From the NCBI GenBank assembly GCA_003162995.1, contig PLUZ01000325.1:5802-11263 (forward strand): a DNA stretch of 5,462 nt, given 5' to 3'. Of this stretch, positions 1-5,298 are shown in pieces. Origin of the DNA: Methylocapsa sp. Lineage in GTDB: Bacteria > Pseudomonadota > Alphaproteobacteria > Rhizobiales > Beijerinckiaceae. The position numbers were made by a program, and so were the translations under genes. The stretch's first letter is position 1. Each line of letters opens with the position of its first letter. A model generated the notes under the pieces. The model ran no database searches. It was not told where the DNA came from and saw only the letters and a program-made list of their open reading frames with translations.

Positions 1-617
1 AAGATCAGGAGTGGATTGCCAAAAAGGCCGAGAAAGCCGAGTGCAAATGCCAAGATCTGCCCAAGCGAGGCCGCGAGTTGCGTCGCTCTAGCGTTCCCGA
101 GTCTCATCGCAAGGAGGGCATGGAGAACCCGGCCGCCGTCCATTGGGAAAGCGGGGATCATGTTGAAAAGAACCAGGAAAACGTTGACGGCGGCGAGCCG
201 TGCAAGAAGCAAGACGCGTGGATCTTCAATCCGCGTCAAATCGCCGGGCTGGATCGTTCCGACGACGAGGAAGAGAAGAAAGGCGATGACGACGTTCACC
301 AGCGGTCCCGCGACCGCGACCGCGAGTTCCTGCGAAGGTTTCTGTGGCATGCGCGGCATGAGCGCCACGCCCCCGATGGGCAGCAAAATCACCTCCGGCG
401 TCTCGATCCCGAAGCGCCGCGCCATGAGGATGTGGCCGAATTCGTGGAGGACGACACAGGTGAAGATGAGCGCAATGAAGAGCAAGCTGTCGCGCGCGGC
501 AGGAAGCCCTCCCTTCTGCCAGGCACTGACTCCGATCCAGGCAAGGAGGAGAAAAAAGGTGAGATGAACCCGCACGGTCGTTGCGCCGAAGCGGCCGATC
601 GTCAGGGACCAGGACAT
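1..617 (-). CDS. M50-family site-2 protease (Rip3/SpoIVFB-like), C-terminal part outside the window
   Basis: This is an intramembrane zinc metalloprotease; the family cleaves membrane-bound regulators within the bilayer. Translating the minus strand from the ATG at 617 gives 205 residues, open to the left edge. The zinc motif HEFGH is at residues 58-62 inside a hydrophobic stretch. The second M50 signature, NMIPAFPMDGGRVLH, is at 152-166 and supplies the third metal ligand, Asp160. Other hydrophobic segments lie near 15-33, 98-119, 135-158 and 181-199. LPIGGVALMPRMP at 79-91 is typical of the Rip3-like branch, whose members are about 370 residues and usually end in two CBS domains; that part would lie beyond base 1 and is not seen. 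The start is chosen for the GGAG eight bases upstream. The gene follows the nitroreductase on the same strand after 73 bp without an obvious terminator, so co-transcription is likely. Substrate unknown. Confidence 0.93.
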   Translation of the reverse strand, partial: MSWSLTIGRFGATTVRVHLTFFLLLAWIGVSAWQKGGLPAARDSLLFIALIFTCVVLHEFGHILMARRFGIETPEVILLPIGGVALMPRMPQKPSQELAVAVAGPLVNVVIAFLLFLVVGTIQPGDLTRIEDPRVLLLARLAAVNVFLVLFNMIPAFPMDGGRVLHALLAMRLGNARATQLAASLGQILAFALGFLGLFGNPLLI

Positions 618-690
618 TGGATTTGCTCCATCGCGATTTCACACTGCAAATTATGCGCATGGAAGAGTCAAGGCAAAAAGGTGATATCCG

Positions 691-1251
691 TCAGCCGATC
701 CAGCGAACTTCCGGCGCCTTGCGCGGGACCGGCGGTGGGACGTCTCTCGGATAGCCGACGATGATCGGCGCGACCGGCACACAGCCGGCAGGAAGATCAA
801 GCGCCTTCTTCCCTTCGGGCGTATTGAGGAAGCCCTGGGCGAAGCCGATCCAGCAGGTGCCAAGTCCCATGGCACACGCTACGAGCATCAGATTTTCCGC
901 GGCCAAGGCGCAATCCTCGATAATCCAAGGACCTTGCACCTCTGCAGAAATTAGGATGAGCACGGGCGCGTGGTAGAAGATTTGAAAATTTGGGTCACTG
1001 AGCGATGACCGGAAATGGTCCGAATGCGGAGCCGCTGGCATTGTCACGAGCATATGGGACTTGGCGTCACGTGAGATGCGATCGAGCAGGTTCTGATCAC
1101 GCACGGCTGTGAATGTCCACGGCTGCTGATTTACCGCATTAGGCGCGAGTATGGCGGCGTTGATTAGGCGAAGGATCATTTGCTCGTCGACACCTTGCGT
1201 GGTGTATTCGCGAACCGAGCGGCGGCCCGAGATCGCGTCATCGATATCCAT
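691..1251 (-). CDS. Nitroreductase-family FMN-dependent oxidoreductase
   Basis: Predicted cytosolic flavoprotein of 186 residues that would use NAD(P)H to reduce nitro groups, quinones or similar acceptors; the physiological substrate cannot be read from sequence. It opens with the FMN-phosphate-binding signature ISGRRSVREY (residues 7-16). It then has APNAVNQQPWTF (36-47), the family's second flavin-contact motif, and ENLMLVACAMGLGTCWIG (119-136), which packs against the flavin in classical members. Length fits the family. A longer reading frame starts at 1332, but the ATG at 1251 is preferred: GGAAGGA lies about eight bases upstream, homology begins immediately after it, and the longer version would run through a FixK/FNR-type box. 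That box (1319-1332) is centred about 75 bp before the start, suggesting low-oxygen induction. Probably first gene of a transcript continuing into the M50 protease. Confidence 0.93.
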   Translation of the reverse strand: MDIDDAISGRRSVREYTTQGVDEQMILRLINAAILAPNAVNQQPWTFTAVRDQNLLDRISRDAKSHMLVTMPAAPHSDHFRSSLSDPNFQIFYHAPVLILISAEVQGPWIIEDCALAAENLMLVACAMGLGTCWIGFAQGFLNTPEGKKALDLPAGCVPVAPIIVGYPRDVPPPVPRKAPEVRWIG

Positions 1252-1318
1252 CGCGCTATCCTTCCGCAAAGCTGTGCCGATATGTGTTAGCGAATATCTT
1301 GCAATCGTGCCTTGCGAG

Positions 1319-1332
1319 TTGATCCCGGTCAA
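1319..1332. promoter_or_regulatory. FixK/FNR-type box upstream of the nitroreductase
   Basis: TTGATCCCGGTCAA is a perfect TTGA-N6-TCAA inverted repeat. It differs from the E. coli FNR consensus TTGAT-N4-ATCAA at one base and fits the TTG(A/C)-N6-(T/G)CAA form reported for Bradyrhizobium FixK2. Activation of a class II promoter would put the box at -41.5, so minus-strand transcription would start near 1284, about 33 bases before the nitroreductase ATG. A loose -10 candidate, GATATT, lies at 1298-1293. The match is seen directly; binding is inferred. Confidence 0.72.
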
Positions 1333-1519
1333 GTCGCGGGAGCGGACCCGAACTCCAACATGAAATCTCCCACGTGAGATCCTTTAGCAGGCGATCTCGC
1401 TTTCTGTCCGGTTCGCCCCGAGTTCCCTGTGCCGCTGGTTCAATCTCCTTATATCAATATCTGCCGAATAAACCGAGAGAGCGCGAGTCCGCAACACCAT
1501 GACAATCCGGGCGAGACAA

Positions 1520-1533
1520 TTGATCTGCCGCAA
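1520..1533. promoter_or_regulatory. Possible second FixK-type box upstream of the hibernation-factor gene
   Basis: TTGATCTGCCGCAA fits the relaxed FixK2 pattern TTGA-N6-GCAA, with one base off the symmetric TTGA-N6-TCAA form. It lies about 172 bp before the ATG at 1699. Class II spacing would start transcription near 1568 and give a leader of about 130 bases that includes the hairpin at 1640-1661. The expected -10 region (around TTAGAA, 1554-1559) is poor, so this is weaker than the box at 1319. Confidence 0.42.
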
Positions 1534-1588
1534 GAGTCTGCTTGCAGTTGGGATTAGAAGACTAAAGGAGGCGCGGCATACAGCAAAA

Positions 1589-1657
1589 ATGCCGGACATC
1601 AACTGCGACAAAGTCTGCTTCGTCATCATTACGGCATTTGGCTTCGACTCGCGTTGA
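1589..1657 (+). CDS. Possible 22-residue leader ORF, doubtful
   Basis: An ATG at 1589 opens a 22-codon frame (MPDINCDKVCFVIITAFGFD, then Ser-Arg) ending at TGA 1655-1657, about 40 bp before the hibernation-factor start. A strong AAAGGAGG lies at 1564-1571, but 17 bases before the ATG, which is too far for normal initiation. The stop falls inside the hairpin at 1640-1661, an arrangement that could couple translation to leader folding. No known peptide is recognised; it may well be chance. Confidence 0.15.
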   Translation: MPDINCDKVCFVIITAFGFDSR

Positions 1658-1661
1658 AGCC
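1640..1661 (+). promoter_or_regulatory. Stable hairpin in the leader of the hibernation-factor gene
   Basis: GGCTTCGAC (1640-1648) pairs with GTTGAAGCC (1653-1661) around the tetraloop TCGC, giving nine pairs with one G-U in RNA. No T-run follows on either strand, so it does not look like an intrinsic terminator. It ends 26 bases before the AGGGGA ribosome site of the gene at 1699, so it would be part of that mRNA leader if transcription starts upstream. Confidence 0.45.
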
Positions 1662-1698
1662 GCGGTGGCGCGGGACACATTAAGATAGGGGACGCCAA

Positions 1699-2265
1699 AT
1701 GCAAGTACCGCTCGAAATCACTTTTGAGAATTCCGAGCCATCGGAGGCCATTCGGTCCGAAGTCGAAAAGCACGCCAAACGGCTGGAAAAATTCTACGGC
1801 CGGATCACAAGCTGCAACGTGGCGGTCGTCGCGCCGCAGACGCGGCATCGGACGGGCGGTCTGTTCAAGATCGATATTCGCATCGCGATGCCGGATCATA
1901 AGGACGTCATTGTCAACAAGACTCACGGCAACATGCCAGAGCATGAGCACGTCGGGGTCGCGATCAAGGATGCCTTCGCCGCGGCTCAGCGCCAGATCGA
2001 GGACGCCGTCCGCGAGATGCGCGGTCAGGTCAAGCCGCATGAAGCGGAGGACCATGGCCGCGTGTCGAAATTCATGGCCGGTGACGCCTATGGCTTCATC
2101 GAGACTGCCGACGGCCGCGAGGTCTATTTCCATCGCAACAGCGTTCTCGACGATGCTTTCGATCGTCTGACAGTCGGTTCCGAAGTCCGCTTCGTTGAGG
2201 AACTCGGGGAGAAAGGCCCGCAGGCGAGCACGGTTCGCGAAATCGGCAAACATCATCTGCTTTAG
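1699..2265 (+). CDS. Ribosome-hibernation (S30AE/HPF-RaiA) protein fused to a cold-shock-like domain
   Basis: The 188-residue protein has two parts. Residues 3 to about 110 are S30AE-like: a beta-helix opening (VPLEITFENSEPSEAIRSEV), a KRLEKFYGRI helix end, central strands LFKIDIRIAMP (55-65), and a C-terminal helix with AIKDAFAAAQRQIEDAVREM (88-107). This domain binds the 30S decoding centre and silences ribosomes in stationary or stressed cells. Residues 118-183 form a cold-shock-like OB fold: GRVSKF (120-125), the RNP1-like YGFIE (131-135) and RNP2-like VYFHRNSV (142-149). The tryptophan usual in the CspA KWF motif is Lys124. The long-form HPF dimerisation domain is absent; the OB domain takes its place. 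The ATG has AGGGGA six bases upstream. The next gene follows after 58 bp on the same strand. Similar fusions occur in proteobacteria; the role of the OB domain is inferred to be RNA contact. Confidence 0.92.
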   Translation: MQVPLEITFENSEPSEAIRSEVEKHAKRLEKFYGRITSCNVAVVAPQTRHRTGGLFKIDIRIAMPDHKDVIVNKTHGNMPEHEHVGVAIKDAFAAAQRQIEDAVREMRGQVKPHEAEDHGRVSKFMAGDAYGFIETADGREVYFHRNSVLDDAFDRLTVGSEVRFVEELGEKGPQASTVREIGKHHLL

Positions 2266-2323
2266 CGTGGTTCATCGGCCAACTGGTTGCTATCATAGAT
2301 CATGCTTTAACTAAGGATTTTAC

Positions 2324-3667
2324 ATGGTCGAGATCTTCCTTACCGAGGCCGTTCGTGCCGAAGGCGCCGATGAAGCGGCTGCCATCGTTCGCGCCCATTG
2401 CGAACCCCTTCCGTCGCCCGATGAGGTCGATGAATTTGGCGCATATTTCGATCGTTTTGCGGATGCGAAGGTTGTCCTTCTCGGGGAGGCGAGCCATGGC
2501 ACGTCGGAATTCTACAAAGCCCGCGCGGCGATCACGCGCCGCCTGATTGAAAAGTACGGGTTCAAAATCGTCGCCGTCGAGGCGGATTGGCCCGACGCCG
2601 CACGCATCGACCGCCACGTGCGCCGTCACGCGCACGAACCGTCGTCCGAAGAAGCCTTTTCGCGCTTCCCGGCCTGGATGTGGCGCAATGTTGAAGTGCA
2701 TGACTTCGTCGAATGGCTGCGACGACAGAATGAGAAATTGCCTACCGGGGCCCGAACCGAATTCCGCGGCCTCGACATCTACAGTCTGGGAAGTTCGATC
2801 GCCGCCATTCTCACCTATCTCGACCGGGTTGACCCTGAGGAAGCCAAAGCGGCCCGCGGCCGGTATGGATGCCTCACCCCATGGCAGGACGATCCCGCAA
2901 GCTATGGTCGCGCCGCGCTCCATCTCGGCAGATCGCCCTGTGAAGAGGGAGTGCTCGCGGAACTGCGGGCGCTGCTCGACCGGCGGCTCACCTATGTTCG
3001 CCGCGACGGCGACTCCTTCTTCGACGCCACGCAGAACGCGCGGGTCGTGCGGGCTGCGGAACATTACTATAGGCTTATGTACCGCAGCGCCAAGGAATCG
3101 TGGAATCTGCGCGACCGGCACATGTTCGACACCCTGGTGCGGCTGCTCGCCGCGCGTGGCGGCGATGCGAAAGCCATCGTCTGGGCGCATAATTCGCATG
3201 TCGGCAATGCCGCGGCGACTGCTATGGGCTGGCAAGGCGAGTTCAACATCGGGGAGTCATGCCGCGCGGCCTTTGGAGAGTCAGCGGTGCTGATAGGCTT
3301 CGGCACCGATCGCGGGACGGTCGCTGCCGCGAGCGATTGGGATGGGCCCATGGAAGTGAAGAAAATCATTCCCGCACGTCCGGACAGTTATGAGCATGTC
3401 TTCCGCCAGGCCTTTGTCGAGCGGTCATTGACCGATTGGCGTTCAGGGCAAAAGAGCGAATTGCGCGATGTTTTGTCAAAGCCCAGGCTCGAGCGCGCCA
3501 TCGGGGTTGTCTACCGGCCAGAAACGGAATTTCTGAGCCATTATTTCGAGGCGGTCCTCCCCGACCAGTTCGATGCCTATGTCTGGTTTGAGCAAACCTG
3601 TGCAGTGACTCCACTTGCCGGCGGCCGGCCGCATGGCGCGCCGGATACCTATCCGTTCGGGTTATGA
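2324..3667 (+). CDS. Erythromycin-esterase-family protein
   Basis: This 447-residue protein belongs to the erythromycin esterase superfamily (Ere/Succinoglycan-esterase-like). Residues visible in the expected places are LLGEASHGTSEFY (52-64, with Glu55 and His58), VAVEADWPD (83-91, with Glu86) and VWAHNSHVGNA (286-296, with His289 and His292). Their spacing matches the catalytic Glu/His set of characterised relatives. Length is that of a free-standing esterase domain. Many environmental homologues, such as M. tuberculosis Rv2030c, carry an N-terminal phosphoribosyltransferase domain that is missing here. AAGGA six bases before the ATG supports the start. It probably shares a transcript with the hibernation factor (58-bp gap, no terminator seen). 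Macrolide hydrolysis should not be assumed: only a subset of the superfamily has it, and the stress-gene context suggests another ester or lactone. No signal peptide, so cytoplasmic. Confidence 0.9.
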   Translation: MVEIFLTEAVRAEGADEAAAIVRAHCEPLPSPDEVDEFGAYFDRFADAKVVLLGEASHGTSEFYKARAAITRRLIEKYGFKIVAVEADWPDAARIDRHVRRHAHEPSSEEAFSRFPAWMWRNVEVHDFVEWLRRQNEKLPTGARTEFRGLDIYSLGSSIAAILTYLDRVDPEEAKAARGRYGCLTPWQDDPASYGRAALHLGRSPCEEGVLAELRALLDRRLTYVRRDGDSFFDATQNARVVRAAEHYYRLMYRSAKESWNLRDRHMFDTLVRLLAARGGDAKAIVWAHNSHVGNAAATAMGWQGEFNIGESCRAAFGESAVLIGFGTDRGTVAAASDWDGPMEVKKIIPARPDSYEHVFRQAFVERSLTDWRSGQKSELRDVLSKPRLERAIGVVYRPETEFLSHYFEAVLPDQFDAYVWFEQTCAVTPLAGGRPHGAPDTYPFGL

Positions 3668-3861
3668 CGGACGGCTGCTGGCTTGTGCGCCCGTGTGGCC
3701 GCGCGTTTGATATGCACTTGGGACTAGCGTCTGATGAAGATTAGCAGCATTCTGGTAAGAAGCCGACCGCTGACGCCGCCACCGTGTTTTCCACATGTTC
3801 ATTATCCAGCAGGCTTGGTTGGATCTTCGATGTCGAGGCTTCATTTTCGAGGAGGACTCTC

Positions 3862-4071
3862 ATGAATGCTCAGTCAGGCGCTGAAAAGAATCGAGCCGGC
3901 CCCAAGCAAAGGGACAAACATCTTTCATATGACGAGAGTGTTGATGAAGACGCCAAGCTGATCGATGCCGAGCCAGTGGAGGTCGAGGCGGAAGTTCCGG
4001 CGGAGGAAAACGAGCCCATCGAGGGCACTACGCAGAACGACAAGCCGCCTCCTCCGGCATTCGAGGAGTGA
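3862..4071 (+). CDS. Small acidic, probably disordered protein (69 aa), function unknown
   Basis: No family is recognised. The ATG at 3862 is chosen because an excellent GAGGAGGA (3849-3856) lies just upstream; a longer frame from 3784 lacks such a site and has an unrelated composition. The first 20 residues are basic (KNRAGPKQRDKH). The rest is strongly acidic and proline-rich (EPVEVEAEVPAEENEPIE), ending in DKPPPPAFEE. There is no cysteine, tryptophan, signal peptide or membrane segment. Composition suggests an intrinsically disordered, highly soluble protein; a stress-related role is only a guess from the neighbours. It stands alone: 194 bp separate it from the esterase gene upstream, where TTGATA (3707-3712) is the best -35-like hexamer but no convincing -10 was found. 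It converges on the hydrolase gene with 43 bp between the stops. Confidence 0.72.
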   Translation: MNAQSGAEKNRAGPKQRDKHLSYDESVDEDAKLIDAEPVEVEAEVPAEENEPIEGTTQNDKPPPPAFEE

Positions 4072-4114
4072 CCGTTAGGTAACAGCGCGCGTCATTGCGC
4101 CGAGTCATGCAGGT

Positions 4115-4846
4115 TCAGTCAGGTAGAGTGGGGCTGAGGTAGCGTTGGAACCAATCTGCGGCATGACCGATCACAGCTTTCAGCGTGCCTGGCTCGGGGA
4201 ACAGGTGGCTGGCGCCAGGGACAATTTCCAACGCTTTCGGTCCACGCAACCGGGCGAAAGCCCGCTCATTCAGTTCAATGACGGTGAAATCGACGCCGCC
4301 TACGATTAGGAGGGTCGGCGTTCGAATGTAATCAAGCACGGCGCCGGCAAGGTCGGGACGTCCACCGCGGGAGACGATTGCTCCTATGCACTCGCCTAGC
4401 TGTGCCGCAGCCACGAGTGCCGCCGCCGCCCCCGTGCTGGCGCCGAAGAGCCCGATCCGAAGATGCTGAGTGAGTGGCTCGCGACCGGCCCATTCGACGG
4501 CATCAACAACGCGTTCGGCCAAAAGTGGAATATCGAACACATTGGCCCGGTTGACCTCTTCTTCGGAAGTGAGAAGATCGAACAAGAGCGTCGCTATGCC
4601 TTGCTCGTTCAGAGCCTCGGCGACAGCCATATTGCGCTGACTAAAGCGGCTGGATCCGCTCCCATGGGCGAACACGACTAACGCCGTTGCTCCATTTGGA
4701 ATGCATAACGTCCCGGCGAGCCCAATCGGCGGAATGCCGACAGTTCGCGACTCGGCTGCACTCTGCGCCCGCCCGCCCGGCTGCGGCTTCGGACTAGGAG
4801 CGGCTCCCGAAAACGGTGCTTTGGTTGGGGGTGGACCGTACTCCAT
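4115..4846 (-). CDS. Dienelactone-hydrolase-like alpha/beta hydrolase
   Basis: A serine hydrolase of 243 residues. The oxyanion-side motif VVFAHGSGSSRFSQRN is at 57-72, the nucleophile elbow GASTG at 135-139 (Ser137), the acid Asp186 in LLIVGGVDF (179-187), and the base His214 in VPGASHLFPEPG (209-220). SRGGRPDLAG (159-168) and DIPLLAERVVDA (105-116) are characteristic of the DLH-type domain often found fused to a phosphoribosyltransferase (Rv0571c type). Here the fusion partner is absent and residues 4-34 form a Pro/Ala/Gly-rich, probably flexible tail. Start: ATG at 4846, with GAAGG eight bases upstream; a GTG at 4855 in the same frame is possible but sits too close to that site. The ATG lies five bases after the stop of a universal-stress-protein remnant, suggesting former translational coupling. 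Substrate unknown; cytoplasmic. Confidence 0.9.
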   Translation of the reverse strand: MEYGPPPTKAPFSGAAPSPKPQPGGRAQSAAESRTVGIPPIGLAGTLCIPNGATALVVFAHGSGSSRFSQRNMAVAEALNEQGIATLLFDLLTSEEEVNRANVFDIPLLAERVVDAVEWAGREPLTQHLRIGLFGASTGAAAALVAAAQLGECIGAIVSRGGRPDLAGAVLDYIRTPTLLIVGGVDFTVIELNERAFARLRGPKALEIVPGASHLFPEPGTLKAVIGHAADWFQRYLSPTLPD

Positions 4847-4851
4847 GGTCG

Positions 4852-4954
4852 TCACCTTCGGCGATAAACAAGAACCGGGATAGGACTAAGGGCCAGAACC
4901 TTGAAGGTCTCGTTGTCGAGAACGGCGGTGGAAATTCCCTTCCGCCGTTGCCAT
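4852..4954 (-). pseudogene. Remnant of a universal stress protein (USP) gene
   Basis: Minus-strand codons 4926-4852 read AVLDNETFKVLALSPIPVLV, then Tyr-Arg-Arg-Arg and a stop at 4854-4852. This matches the invariable C-terminal end of UspA-family proteins (G-S-x-T-x-K-V-L then P-V-L-V-x-R). No start codon exists in this frame; a stop occurs at 4962-4960. In another frame an ATG at 4954-4952 has GAGG eight bases upstream and begins MATAEGNFHRR before a stop at 4888-4886. The simplest reading is that an internal deletion of roughly 400 bp or more removed the body of a USP gene, leaving its ribosome site and start out of frame with its last ~25 codons. The stop lies five bases before the hydrolase ATG, as expected of a former two-gene operon. 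The C-terminal match is seen; the deletion history is inferred. Confidence 0.6.
4921..4949. repeat. Inverted repeat inside the USP remnant
   Basis: AACGGCGG (4921-4928) and CCGCCGTT (4942-4949) are perfect eight-base complements separated by 13 bases, which themselves contain GGAAATTCC. The element lies between the orphan start codon at 4954 and the surviving USP tail, so it could mark the deletion junction or be a leader hairpin of the hydrolase mRNA. No T-run follows, so it is not a good terminator. Confidence 0.5.
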
Positions 4955-4999
4955 ATGATTTACCTCTTCGAGACATTTGATCCCAAAGCTCACCCTTTA

Positions 5000-5005
5000 A
5001 TCATA
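5000..5005 (-). promoter_or_regulatory. Candidate -10 hexamer for the USP-remnant/hydrolase transcript
   Basis: On the minus strand TATGAT (5005-5000) matches five of six bases of TATAAT, in the AT-rich stretch CTATATGATT. No good -35 hexamer lies 17 bases upstream, as is usual for an activator-dependent promoter. The FixK-type box at 5044-5057 is centred 45.5 bp upstream of its first base, which is not an exact class I or class II spacing, so the pairing is tentative. Confidence 0.3.
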
Positions 5006-5043
5006 TAGACTTTTCTTACAATCACGGTTGGTCTTTCGAAGCG

Positions 5044-5057
5044 TTGATTTGCCTCAA
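5044..5057. promoter_or_regulatory. FixK/FNR-type box upstream of the USP remnant and hydrolase
   Basis: TTGATTTGCCTCAA is a perfect TTGA-N6-TCAA inverted repeat and differs from TTGAT-N4-ATCAA at one base. It lies about 90 bp before the orphan USP start at 4954 and about 200 bp before the hydrolase ATG on the minus strand. It is almost 300 bp from the plus-strand gene at 5350, so the minus-strand transcript is the likelier target. Binding is inferred. Confidence 0.65.
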
Positions 5058-5203
5058 ATCAGGGAAACGTAGTCACAACTTGCGTTGCGTCCAATTCCTG
5101 GGTTGGCGATAACGAAAACGTGGAATCCCTCATACTCCATCCATCCACGGATGAGATCGTCCTACCAAAGCTCCCACAAATGCAGTCCGCATCGCCTTCA
5201 TGC

Positions 5204-5219
5204 CGTTTCACGTGAAAGC
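5204..5219. promoter_or_regulatory. parS-like palindrome
   Basis: CGTTTCACGTGAAAGC contains the perfect 12-base palindrome TTTCACGTGAAA (5206-5217). It matches the widely conserved ParB-binding site TGTTTCACGTGAAACA at 13 of 16 positions, the mismatches being at the outer ends. It is intergenic, as many parS sites are. No parA/parB or origin genes are in the window, so it could be an outlying degenerate parS, a CACGTG-type operator or chance. Confidence 0.35.
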
Positions 5220-5298
5220 AGGCGCGGTGCCCGGTGAGCTTCAGCGCTACGGCGCCTGATCGCCGCACCGCCATCCTTTCGCGCCCGAAGCAAAAGAG

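Noticed and set aside
78..764. Long plus-strand frame (228 codons) over the M50 and nitroreductase genes
   Set aside because: It is antisense to two well-supported genes, is dominated by Arg/Glu/Asp/Gly composition from the opposite-strand GC bias, and has no recognisable domain.
691..1332. Longer nitroreductase starting at 1332
   Set aside because: The extra 27 residues have no family similarity, run across the FixK-type box and lack a good ribosome site, whereas the ATG at 1251 has GGAAGGA.
1365..1380. Second CACGTG-centred element (ATCTCCCACGTGAGAT)
   Set aside because: The arms are only five bases, the symmetry is off by one base around CACGTG, and it does not fit the parS consensus outside the core.
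1384..2256. 290-codon minus-strand frame
   Set aside because: It is the mirror of the hibernation-factor gene over most of its length; its remaining part crosses the leader and shows no known family or ribosome site at its start.
2300..3235. 311-codon minus-strand frame
   Set aside because: It is antisense to the erythromycin-esterase-family gene, whose catalytic motifs show that the plus strand is coding.
3662..3844. 60-codon minus-strand frame between the esterase and the small acidic gene
   Set aside because: No ribosome site, no similarity, and composition typical of a chance frame in GC-rich DNA.
3784..4071. 95-codon version of the small acidic protein
   Set aside because: The first 26 residues differ sharply in composition, and the strong GAGGAGGA site points to the ATG at 3862.
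4080..4105. GC-rich stretch between the two convergent stops as a bidirectional terminator
   Set aside because: Only a four-base GCGC stem can be drawn and no T-run follows on either strand.
5059..5274. 71-codon minus-strand frame in the right-hand spacer
   Set aside because: No family is recognised, the ribosome-like bases touch the start codon, and it runs through the parS-like palindrome.
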